DNA from: Strix aluco
Taxonomy: Eukaryota > Chordata > Aves > Strigiformes > Strigidae
Direction of reading: 5' to 3'
DNA: 64,000 bases
Assembly (NCBI RefSeq): GCF_031877795.1
Contig: NC_133933.1
Coordinates: 93,765,552-93,829,551, forward strand
The notes under the pieces were generated by a model. The model saw nothing but the letters and a program-made list of their open reading frames with translations. It was not told where the DNA came from and made no database searches. The translations under genes and the position numbers were made by a program. Positions 11,940 through 22,800 of this stretch are shown here, one piece after another (positions within the stretch are counted from its first letter, which is position 1; the number at the start of each line of letters is the position of its first letter).

Positions 11940-12490
11940 CAGCAGGCAGAAGAAGAACACATTTTACGCGGCAGACGTGACGGCTCGTTTCTGAAGTCAC
12001 ACAGGCAGGGGGAAGTACCGCAAGGGGGGATGAGCGGCAATGGGGACGGGGGCTTCACCTCCCTCGGGGTGTTCCCGCTCCCGGCCGCCCCCGCCGTGGC
12101 CGCGGGGTGGCGCGCCCGGACAGCCGGCGGCTCGGTGACGGCGCCCGGCCCGGCTTCACCCCCTGCCCGCCATCCCCCGGGTCCCGGGCTGGCCCCGCGG
12201 CAGCCCCCGCTCCTCCCAAGCCTCCCCGCCGCCGGGCTCTTCTCCCCGCTCCTCCGGGGCGGGGGGAGGCGGGCGGGGGGGGGAGGTCGCGTCCCCGCCA
12301 CTGAGCGGCTCCGGGGTCGCGCCCTGCCAGGCGGGGCGGCCCCGGACAGCGGCCCCCGGGCCGGCAGCCGGCGGGCACCGGCCGGGAAGCAGCCGGAGAA
12401 ACGGCGGGGACGGGGGGGGGGTTTGCTGGGGTGGCCGCTTTTCCACTGCCCGCTCCGCTTCTGCCGGCCGCTCCTACGCGTTAAAGCCCA
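11940..12490. promoter_or_regulatory. CpG island, left part
   Basis: There is an abrupt change to very high GC with dense CG dinucleotides (for example 12,060-12,400), against an AT-rich surround. A CRE-like ACGTGACGG lies near 11,977. Two G-rich runs (about 12,256-12,285 and 12,403-12,436) could form G-quadruplexes. With PRSS35 the only gene nearby, and transcribed away from it, this is a plausible PRSS35 distal promoter or an lncRNA promoter. I see no coding exon in it. Confidence 0.6.
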
Positions 12491-12651
12491 AGGTTTTCCT
12501 GGAAGAAGCCGAGGGTTTGGAGAGGAAGGCTTTAACTCTACGGCTCTTCAGCCATCCCCAGGTCCTGCATTCCGCGGGACGCTCTGCTTTTCCGCGCCTG
12601 ATCCAAAGGAGTTCCCTTTCTCCAGAGACTGCAAGCTAAATACCTTGGCAC

Positions 12652-12654
<3 letters not shown>

Positions 12655-12688
<34 letters not shown>
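12655..12688. repeat. 34-base poly(T) tract
   Basis: An uninterrupted run of 34 T between the two GC-rich blocks. On the minus strand it is a poly(A) run, but I see no retrocopy body next to it. It is likely length-polymorphic and error-prone in assembly. Confidence 0.9.
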
Positions 12689-12690
<2 letters not shown>

Positions 12691-12953
12691 CATTCCAACA
12701 TAAATCTGCTTCCAGCAGTGACGAATCTGGATGAAATTAGTGTCAATTCCAGAAGAGCTCGGGGATGGTAGCGCGAATACTGAGGGGATGAATCAGAATT
12801 AAAGGAGAGGTTGTTTTGGAGGGTGAAGAGGCTCCTTGCCTGCTCCCCGCAGGAGACACAGCACAGAGACAAACCCCGGAAAGCCCAATACATATGCCCC
12901 TTGCTTCCGTCCCGTTAGACGTCTTGTGAGACTAGTTTCAAATAATAATAATT

Positions 12954-12969
12954 AAAAAAAAAAAAAAAA
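12954..12969. repeat. 16-base poly(A) tract
   Basis: A simple A run preceded by an AAT-rich stretch, in the AT-richer gap between the two CpG-rich blocks. Confidence 0.85.
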
Positions 12970-13149
12970 GGACCAAAGAAATGTGTTACGTTTTAATCCC
13001 ATCAGAAATATATCTGTCATGCTAAAGAGGCAGGAGTTTTATATGAACCCCTTCAGCTGCCAAACCCAAGGTACTGACATCGCTCAGCCTCATCATTTTT
13101 CAAAACGACCCGTGTAGGAAGAACAACATCGCAAAAAAAGATCACCTTA

Positions 13150-14034
13150 CGGTGATCCCCTTACCTCGGACTGCCCGGTCCCCGGCCCCGGGGCTGCCCT
13201 GTCGCCGGCCCCGGGCAGCCACCCTCCGTCCCCATCCCCAGCTCCCAGCCTGCCCACCCTGCGCTGCCCCGACCAGGTCTCTCAGGGCAGCCTCTCCTCC
13301 CGCGGCCGCCGTCGGGAAGGGTTTCTTTCATACCTGGCACCCCGCAGGACGAACGGAGGGGAAGGCGGCCACAGCCCCGGGGCGCAGGCTCCCGGCTCCC
13401 CGCTCCGCGCCGCCCGCCCGCCGCCCAGCGCCCGCGGCTACTGAGGACGGGGCGAGGGGAGCGGCCAGGTCTTCCCAGGCGGGGGAGGGGATGGAAAAAG
13501 TTAGAAAAAAAAAAAGGAGACGAGAGGGAGGAGGCCGGGAGGGCGAGAGGGGGAGGGCCGAGGGGAGCGGAGGCAGCTCCCGGTATCTCCTCGGATGGGA
13601 AGGGAAGAAGGGGCTCTGCCTGCGGGGCGGGGAGGCGCATCCCCCCGGGAGAGGCTTCCCCTCGGCGCCGTGCGGAGAGCCGGGGTGACCCGCGCAGGGA
13701 CGGGGCGGGAGGCGGAGACAAGCGGGGAGGCGGAGGGACCCCGTCCCGGGGGAATGGCGGGAGGGCGCCGCACCGCGACACCTGCGTGGTGGGGCCGGGG
13801 CTGCCGGGCACGACGGGGCCGGGCGGCGGTGGTGGCAGCGGGGAGGGCCGCTCCGCCCTGACCCGCCCTAGGGCTCCTGGGGAAGGCGAGGAGTGGCTGC
13901 CGACCCCACAGGAGGCTGCTCGGGCCGGGATGGGGCTTGCGGCTGCGGGGAGTGGCGTTCCCGCACCGGGGCCTGTCCGCGCCTCCCTGCCCGCGCCCCT
14001 CAGGGGCGTCCCGGCCACCCGCCTTCGCCGCCCC
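13150..14034. promoter_or_regulatory. CpG island, right part
   Basis: A second block of very high GC and CpG density with purine-rich stretches (about 13,500-13,590). Long open frames occur on both strands and in several frames, as expected where stop codons are rare. None reads like a real protein (runs of Pro, Arg, Gly, Ala). Probably part of the same promoter or regulatory region as 11,940-12,490. Confidence 0.55.
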
Positions 14035-14400
14035 GCTCCCCTGGGGCGCCCCTCTCCTCAGGGACCCTCCTGGCCCCGCTCCTCAGGGACCCTCCTGGCC
14101 CTGCTCCTCCGGGGTGTCGCGCTCCTCAGGGATCCTCCTGGCCCCGCTCCTCAGGGACCCTCCTGGCCCTGCTCCTCCGGGGTGTCGCGCTCCTCAGGGA
14201 TCCTCCTGGCCCCGCTCCTCAGGGACCCTCCTGGCCCTGCTCCTCAGGGATCCTCCCATCCCCGCTCCTCTGGGGCGCCCTGCTCCTCAGACACCCTCCC
14301 AGCCCTGCTCCTCTGGGGTGCCCCACTCCTCAGGGACCCTCCTGGCCCCACTACTCAGGGGCACCCAGCCCCTCCCCAGCCCCGCTCCTCAGGCCCTCAG
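14035..14400. repeat. Composite GC-rich minisatellite (25-bp and 18-bp units)
   Basis: About 15 tandem units, nearly all beginning GCTCCTC. Long units of 25 bases (GCTCCTCAGGGAYCCTCC plus TGGCCCY) alternate with short 18-base units (GCTCCTCYGGGG plus six bases). In the middle a 25+25+18 higher-order repeat of 68 bases recurs. Units at the right end are more diverged. The repeat leaves all three plus-strand frames open, which explains the overlapping 230-270-codon open frames here. Confidence 0.9.
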
Positions 14401-15070
14401 AGGCCAGGTGGGAAGCACATCCCTCCTTTTCTCACTGCTCTTCACCCCTCTCTTTCTGCCTTGCCCTTCCCTTGGTGTCCTTTTTGTCTCCCCTCCCAAG
14501 GCAGAAAGCTTTGGGTGGTGGGTCTCTGCTCCGTGGATCAGCCCCTTGCACTACAACAACGTCCTCCCCAAAGCTTTCCACTGCTACATAAATGTGCAAC
14601 ATGAAAAGCTCATTCACTTTTGCAAGTGCTTAACCTCAGTAGGTCCAATGAACTCATCTGCTGAAAACTCATCTCATGTTAGATGAGGGCCCATTGATTT
14701 GCCAAAACAGGCAGGAAATTAGTGTCATTGATAGAGATCATACTGAGATCTCCAGAGTGCTGTTTCATTGTCCTAATCATAAGCATCTCCTTCCTTTAAA
14801 AGACTTCTGAAATTTAGTGGAATAGGTTGCAAATAAGGCTTTGGCCAGCAACTGCACCTTGCAGTTTCCTTTCAAAGACTGAGGCTGAAAATGTAAATTT
14901 TGTTTGCAGTTCTCTTTCTGTTGTTGTTTTTTGCATGTACAACTTAAAACCAAAGCATACTAATAATCATTCATGAGAAAATGAGCTGAAGAATTCCCAG
15001 TTTAATTAACAAGGCAAGAGAGAAATGAGTGTAAGGTAGTTGCATTTTACAAGCAATTTCTTGAACACAA
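14401..15070. other. Unique AT-rich flank, no gene seen
   Basis: Sequence between the minisatellite and the CR1 cluster. I see no coding or repeat signal. Confidence 0.5.
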
Positions 15071-15480
15071 GAGCTTCCATACTGGATCAGACCAAGGGCT
15101 TTGCTTGACCAATATCATGTTGCAGTAGTAAAGGGCAAGGTCATGCAATAGTTCCCTCCAGCACTTTCCCTGCCACCAATATTTCGAACTCTGAGATTTT
15201 CTGAGGCAAATGTAGTTTCTATGATGTTAGTAACCTTCACCAGATTTCTGTCAGGCACTTGCCCATCTTCCCTTAAGCCTATGTAGATCTGTAGCATCTA
15301 CAACCTGCTGTGGTGACAAGATCCACAGTTCAACCATGTGTTATGCAAAAACCCGCCTCCTTTTGTGTATTTTCAACCTGGCTACTGCTAGCTTCGTTTG
15401 ATGCTCACTAGTTCTTTATCATAACCCTGTAGGCCCTCTCCCACCTCGAAGGATTCTAGCTAAGTTAACTGTATTTTACA
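15071..15480 (-). mobile_element. Older CR1 LINE, 3'-terminal part
   Basis: The minus strand ends in a TCTGATCCAGTATGG-type tail and carries the CR1 3' block (plus-strand phrases 'cttcccttaagcctatgtagatctgtagcatc', 'acagttcaaccatg' and 'cctccttttgtgtattttcaacctg'). It is interrupted on its 5' side by the opposite-strand CR1 copy at about 15,500-15,875. The remainder of the same older element continues at about 15,880. Confidence 0.7.
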
Positions 15481-15499
15481 TGAAAGATGTTCCTGTTTT

Positions 15500-15875
15500 C
15501 TGTCCTACTGCTGACATGCAGGGACCAGAACAGCATCCGAAGAATGATGTGGCCAAACACTTCTTGGCAGTGGCAAGTAGAAAACAAAGAGCAATAGCTA
15601 CTTACATTGGGCAGCTGTGTTGAGCAACAACTGCAGCTTGGGAGCTTCAGAGTGGATGTCAGGAAAAATTTCTTCATCAAGAGGAACACGTGACACTGGA
15701 ATAAATTGCCGAGACAGGCTGTGGAATCTCCATCCTTGGTGGTTTCCAACACTCAGCTAGACAAAGCCACAGCTGATCTGATCTAATGTTGGCAGTAATC
15801 GTGCTTCAAGTGGAAGGTTGGGCTGGGTGACCTTCAGAGGTCCCCCTCAACCAGTATTTCTATGATTCTTTACCT
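15500..15875 (+). mobile_element. CR1 LINE 3' end inserted in an older CR1
   Basis: The plus strand follows the classic avian CR1 3' consensus: 'GGCAGTGGCAAG', 'GGATGTCAGGAAAAATTTCT', 'TGGTTTCCAACACTCAGCTA', 'GGCTGGGTGACCTTCAGAGG' and a terminal 'TTCTATGATTCTT'. The octamer-like ATTCTATGATTC tail marks the 3' end. It is 5'-truncated, as most CR1 copies are. Confidence 0.85.
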
Positions 15876-15879
15876 ATAC

Positions 15880-16410
15880 AGAAGATGCAAAATATGGACT
15901 TCTGTGGAAGCAAAAAGATATTATTTGTTTTGTTCTGATTTCTTAACTTCCTAGTATTTTTTATTTTTTGGCAGTTGTTGAGCACCAGGTTGATATTCCC
16001 ATGGAGCCATTTTCATAACTCCAGAACTCTCTTCTGAGAAGTAATGACCAGATCAGAATCCGCCTTTTCATACCCGAAGTAAGGACCATTTTCCCCCTTG
16101 TGCATCACTTTGCATTTATCTACATTGGACTCCATTTGCCACTTTATTGTTCAGTCACTCCATTCCAGATCTGCAGATCTTCAAGGTTGTCTAACCTTTA
16201 TTAACCTAAACAACTTGATAGCCTCGTCAGACTTTGTGACCTGACTACTCACCCCTTTTCCAGATCATTTATGAATACGCTGAGTAGTGCAGGGCACAGC
16301 AGATTGTTATTGGTAACCTATCATCCCTACAAGAACTGATTCCATAGTCCTATATTTTGTTTCCTGTCTTCCAGAAAATTAGGGTAGCAGAGGTTCATTT
16401 CTGTTTACTG
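15880..16410 (-). mobile_element. Older CR1 LINE, reverse-transcriptase part
   Basis: Reverse-complemented, the block at about 16,080-16,200 corresponds to the CR1 ORF2 segment encoding 'WATKWQMKFNVDKCKVMH' (plus-strand text 'gtgcatcactttgcatttatctacattggactccatttgcc'). The block at 16,200-16,400 matches the upstream part of the domain. It has the same orientation and type as the piece at 15,071-15,480, so the two are most likely one element split by the younger insertion. It is heavily decayed. Confidence 0.7.
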
Positions 16411-16517
16411 AACTCTGGGTGATGAGATCAGCGTGATTCTGCTGTATCACTCCACTCGCTCCTGCTTTTGGAATCTGGGCTGGGTCGTTTATGTCATGTT
16501 TTCTGTTTTTTACCTGG

Positions 16518-16585
16518 AAGACTGTCTAATAATAATAGAGTTGAATTCTGTAAGACTGGCTAATAATAAGAGAGTTGACTTCTGT
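16518..16585. repeat. Diverged 34-bp tandem duplication
   Basis: Two adjacent copies, both of the form AAGACTGKCTAATAATAAKA followed by GAGTTGAMTTCTG, differ at a few positions. Confidence 0.75.
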
Positions 16586-19500
16586 TTTCACACTCCTCTC
16601 TCTTCTCAGACGACACTCATTGAAAGCTCTTAAGATAAATGAACATTGTAAAAAATTTTTTTAGAAAAATTAGAATACATTTACGAGCCTAACTTATATT
16701 TATGTTTTTAAATTATTTAAAACCATTTTTTCTTGAATCTTGTTTCATTACTAGGATTTTATTTCTTGAAATAATAAGATTATATATTTTGGATAATTCT
16801 TCATAAAAATTTAGGGGTTTTTTGAACAAAGAATTATCACATAAAAAATTTCCTCAACATATTTTGCAAAAGACAAAAGGGATATATATTTCAGAATACT
16901 GATTCTTTGGAAACACACTGTATAATATACACGATAGGGCTGTAAAAACAGAATTGTTGGAAAAGTTCCAGCATGCTAATTTTATCCTTCAGAAGTAATT
17001 TTATCTCATTAGAAGATTAGTGAGCCCTTGTGGTATTTCTACATGTTCCAAAAATAAGTTTGACATCATATACCAACTGAGAGATGTTCACTTGGAACTG
17101 AGCTTTGAAAGACTAATACCTAAAATTTTATTTAAAAAAAATGTCAGAGAAAAAAATAAAAGCAAATCTACATTAACATCAGGAATGTAATGACTTCTAT
17201 CAAAATTCTTCCTGCCTATCTACAAAGAAAATAAAGAAAAAAAAAGGAAGATTTTACCATCAGATTTGTACCCTGGATTTGAGTGAATTTACAGAACTGT
17301 AGTATTCTTATCTTAGGGTAGATAATCCATAAAATGAGCTACAAAATTTTTCCAAATAAGATTCCTGTTGATTTTTTTTCAGGTAGAAATTTGAGATAGG
17401 AGCTTTAACTTTCCCTGTGGGCAACATATGCTGAACATGGATCTACTGGCTCTGCAGCCACCCCTGGAATTCACTTGGCCTTATGCTGCTGGAGAAACAC
17501 ACTCTGCTCTCATGTGGGTCTTGCACATATGCAAAAAATGCGTGATCGTAGCAACAACGTGCCTTGTCTGCAGTCTCCGAATTGTATTCCATGTAGTGCA
17601 TTGTGCCTCAGCAGGCAGATATGCCTACCCACAAAATATTCTTTCACATATGACTTAAGGGAAGAGAAAACAGGCAGGTACAACTCAGGAAACCCAAAAC
17701 AAGGTTCATAGATGTCAAAAAGAATGCAAATGCCTATAACCAAATTAAAAGTTCAGTGCGTAGTCCCTGGCCATGCACCACAAGTAGTCAGCTTTAATCT
17801 CTTCCTTTCTTCTCTTCAGTCCTTCCTGTGCTCATGTGTACACGTACACATGTACTTTATGCCAAACCTAGTGATTACTTGGATAGTGCAGGTAGCTCCC
17901 TTTCCTTCACACTTTAATTCTCAAGCTACATCTGCATACACTTCCAGCTCAGCTGATATCATATGTTTCACTTCCTTTCTACTTTTCTTGTCCCAGGAAG
18001 ACTATTTTTATGAGCTTTAACACTTTTCCAGTCCCCAAATACTAAACTTGGGATAACTCATTGGCTCATGATGAATGGACATGAGATAATTCCTACTGCT
18101 TTCAGAACAAAGGGATGTGAAATACAATGGATCTTTCTTACAGGATCAAGAATGGTCTCCATGGCAGTGTCTCTTCTGTGGCAGCTTGTTGCCACAGAAG
18201 CCCTTTTGTTTTGTGGACCAGTTGGGGTTGGTTATTGTGCTGTTCAGAGGTTCCTGTGACACAATGCTGACCGGTTGGACTAAAACACTGAATAAAACAG
18301 ACCTCTGTTAGAGACCCTGGCTTTGAGGACTTGGAAAAGATGCAAGAACTGTAATAAATCACATCAATTTTTAAGAGTGTGCACAGTGAGGACGAAGAGG
18401 ATGACAACAGCATCGCTAGCTCAGGAGGATTCTGCATACACTATCGCAATACAGGCTGGCGAGGCAGTTATTAATTTTAAATTGGGTATACGAGGGAGTA
18501 TGGTGCCAGAAACAAGGATATTAGCAATGAGTGCAATGCCAGCAATACAAGATCTTACAGCTGACAAAAGGGAGGAGGGATGTGAAACTTGAGGCATCCA
18601 GTTGTGACCTGCTTTCCACAATATGAGTTTATGAACTAGATATATGGGTAAACAATAGACTTGAAAAAAAACATTTTGTAGTAGTACAAACAGATGAAGT
18701 CCCATTTCTGAGTTAAAGCTATGTCAAGCTTATGGTCACTTGAATGATGCTTTCTTCAGTGAGGCAGCAAGCAAAACCAAATGTGGATATGTCTAAGCAT
18801 ATGACCCGTAGGAGAGAGGCTCTTCTAACTGTGCAGAATGGAAGTGAGTTAATAGCCTAGCCACCACCCAGCTCCTGCCTTTTATCATTTTTGTCTCCCC
18901 CTAGAACAGCAGTTGAAAATGGACTGGCTCATTGTTCTGACATTTGTATGTTTAGTAGAAAAGCAGAGTCAATTGTTCACTCATCATTGCTAAAAGAGCA
19001 AAACCTACAATTCTTACCTGACGTGTAGCATCATGAACATTATATACATATATATAAAGTGAATATTTTCCTCAAGGAAAATTTCCACAAGGAGAGGTGC
19101 TTCTGGAGATGTGTCAGATGGCAAATATTTTTATACACATGATGGGTTGGCAGGTTGCAGGCAGGTACTGTTAAGGAAAAAAAACCTCCACACCATTTTT
19201 GTGTGTGTACTAATTTGAAATAAACCATTTCCTCCAACTGGCATTCCCATTGTACTCAGCACACCAGCAGCTTTACTTGAAAATCAGTGGACTGTAGATG
19301 GTAATACAGCATACTATGATATGAATAAAAGACATTTTGATGCGAGGAGGAAAGAAGTGCATGACCAGAGACTCTGAGAAGCTTTGGAAAAAAAAACCAA
19401 CTGACTTTGCCTGGCTTAAGCTGAGTATTCATTCCGTCCCCAAGCCTCTAAATTCATATAATGGAAACAACATACCACAGAGGAAAGTTAATAGAGTGAT

Positions 19501-19834
19501 GCTGACATGTTAGATAAAATAAGATTTTAGCTACCATCAGCATGATTGACCCAACAGAGGGGAAAGAGATTCCAGAGAAAGATGAACTGGCGAGGGACAT
19601 GGTGCCTAATCTCGCTATTCAAACCAGCAAGAGGTCAGTGACAGTGAAATGCACATCTTAAAAAGTCTGGGAAATCAGAGGAATTAACAGCAGTGTTACG
19701 AGAGAAAAAGTGACGTTTGGCATAAAATTGAGTGCCTGTGGTACTTCCAAACAGAGTATCAAAGCAATCTTCCTCTAGAAGTCTGGACAAAGTAGGAAAA
19801 GGTGCAGTAACACAAATTGCATTTTCACAAGCTC

Positions 19835-19856
19835 AAAAAAAAAAAAAAGGGGGGGG
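19835..19856. repeat. A14G8 homopolymer junction
   Basis: A 14-base A run is directly followed by an 8-base G run. No retrotransposed body is visible next to it. Confidence 0.85.
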
Positions 19857-22800
19857 ATGTTGCCCTTAATCCATGGGTAGTAAGGAATATTGTCTTTATT
19901 GTCAGTGTTAACTGAAGGTGACCATAAACCATCTACTGCCATCACGAAGATGTCCAGGAGAGTACAAGATTAATTTTTCAGCTATGGCTGCATGACTTAT
20001 AAATTGAATACAAACCTGAGGGAAAAAACACACCTTAAAAGAACCATTTACTTAACCACATTCCGGAATAGTATTCCATCAAAAGACAAATCTTTTTTGT
20101 TTATTCTTAGTAAACTGAAGGTATGAAGTCAGATCTGAAGAAAACCTGGTGATACCATTTTAAAATTCCATTCACAACCTTGAAATAGCTGGATGTTTCT
20201 GCTAAAATTATTACCAGTGTAATAGCTACTAATGTTGGAATTTTTAAGGTTTCACTTTAGTCTTCAAACTTAATATTGCACTGAAATGAACACAGGCATT
20301 TTATACCTCTCAGAGCCATAATTACTATTAGGAAAACAACGCTATATTTAGTGCCAAAACCCATGGTGAATGCAGCGTTAGGGTTGCCAAGTATGCCTTG
20401 TTGCTATTCAGAGCACCTTAAGCGTACAATATCTTCAGGTCTCCGAAGCTGTCAGGAGAAACTAGGACAAAACAACATCCAGGACACATTTTTAATGTAA
20501 TCTTCCATCTTATGTTTTGCACCCCACATAGCTGTCTCCTGTGTCTCCTGTTCATGTATTCTCACTGACCTGCACTGCGTTAGGCAGGACTCAGTCACAC
20601 TGGTAACTGAGGGAAGTACAGCTGCAGCTAAAGTAGAGGGGGATCTTTTTTGTGGGTGATGCATGCAGGAGATTGAAGTAAATACTCATAACTGTTCCTC
20701 TTGGCTCTCAAAGTCTCTGCATATTTCTAATAGTTTTAAAGCTGTCTGTAGGTTTTCAGCTTGCTGCTGGAATCATTTCCACATGCTGACAACCAAGTGA
20801 ATAGTTCAGTAAGGACAGGGAAGGCAGAAAGGATTTGCCCTAATCAGACACCCCTTTGCACTTTCTCGGTATCGATTTCTGCAGTAGTATTTGCACAGAA
20901 TCACACCTCCTGTCTGCCTTTCTGACTGTGCTAGTGCCCTAAGGATTTCTGAAGGTCTAGCATCATTCTCAAGGGGTTACACGCAGAAGTGTCCTCAAAG
21001 GGAATCCATAGATATTGAGGGATGATTTAGCTTTTTTTTTTTTTTTAAAGCCTGACCTAAAATTTGACCTTTATCTTGGTAAAGACATGTCCTAAGATTG
21101 TCCAGCAACCCATCCTCTTTCACTGTTACTCATTACGCTCCCAGGTTCTGGCAAGATGCATCCTCATGAAGTGACAAAGAATCTCACTGGGGCCTCTCTC
21201 AGAGGAGAAGTACTGTAACAAAGAGAGAAGGACCAAGCTACACCATTTTCCTCCATGACAGGCAAATTAATAAAATATGTTAATTGCCCTTACAAAAAAG
21301 AAATTAGAAAACATGCTACTGTTGTCTTTTTCAGATGTTGCTTGGGAAAACTGTAAATCTGGGGATAAGTCTGGAGGGTAGTTGGAAAAACAAGAGCTGG
21401 GTTAACCATGATGTGAGCTGAATTTTCTGGAGAGAAAGTTCTGCTTCTGTTCATTCCTGCCTCAAAACTCTCTAGCAGGTTGTCAAGCTATAATGCTCAC
21501 AATGAAACATGCAATGCAAGCAGTGCAGCACAGGACACTAGTAACTCTTGGAAGGAGTTTATATCAGACCAGTACTTTCAGAGGTATCATCAAATCAATA
21601 GTAGCATATTGGTTTATTTATTACCCCATCATATCCACACTTTTAATTTTGAATGACTTTTTGGATTAAACATACTACAGAGCCCATCTTTGGTGGCATC
21701 TTCCACAACTCTATAGATTATTTGATACCCATGGATTTATTATTCATTCACATTGATTTATTTGGTCTGCTTGCTGGTACAACTGATAAGGTATGGGAGA
21801 TAAACCCAAAGCCCAAGCAAGATAGTGAAAGGGTTTTTTTTTCACTTCACAGGCCTTTGTATCAGGTCTCAAGAGAGAAAAATGATGGTGGAGATTCAAC
21901 AACCACATAGATTCTCTTCCTCTACCCATTACAATTTTTGCTTCTGATTAACTCTCTAGCCCCTAGTCCCCTTGCATAGTTTAACTCTATTAAAATATAA
22001 CAGATGTGCAAAGATTGACTTTAGAATGAATTTCGTGCAAGTTAAAATAAATAGAAAATTATAGCCCCAACTTGTAATGGAAAACTGATATTCATCTTAA
22101 GAATTATCACCCATCCACATACCTCTACTCAGCCAAGATTTTAAACTAACAACTGCATATGACTCAGTTACCAAATCCTCATTAACAGTATGTTTTGTCA
22201 AAACTCCCTGAGGTGGGGTTTGCCTGCCTCTTGTATTTGTACAAACCTCACCTCGTTTTCAGCAGAGGCAAACCTTTATACACATTCAGATTATTACCAG
22301 AAGTTGGGAGACTACTCACTGGATAATCCTTTTCTATCACAGCAAGTGTAAGCTATTTGCCTTCATCTGTGGCTTGTGCTTCCTCATTTCATTTTCATTA
22401 AGATGCTGCTTGTTATTGTGGTGCCAACTCTTCTTGCTGCCTGTAGCATCATCCAGTATTTTCCACTCACTATGTGTCTGAGCAAACACCATCATGCTTT
22501 GCCTACTTCTGGTGTTGGCTCTGTGCTCTCCATTTCACTTCAAATGAAGCTTCTCTTTTACTTCATGATGCCTCTTCAAATCCTTCCGTAAAGCTCTCCC
22601 TTTCTGTGACACCTAGAGAATACTTATCACACATAGGCTATTGATGGGCAGAAACCAAGCACACAGACCATTATAATTTTATTATTTCTCTGTAGTCTCC
22701 TTTCTGTCTGTGTCCCATTTACAATATGTATCAGCAGATGACTGTAGAGTCCTGGTTTAGGATGGAGATTTTATAAGCAATAATAGCACAAATAATAAAT

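Noticed and set aside
12030-14018. Long open frames in the upstream CpG islands on both strands
   Set aside because: Mutually overlapping low-complexity frames in stop-poor GC sequence; one even reads through the poly(T) tract.
13786-14686. Three overlapping 230-270-codon frames
   Set aside because: All three plus frames are open only because the minisatellite unit lacks stops; the peptides are repeat translations.
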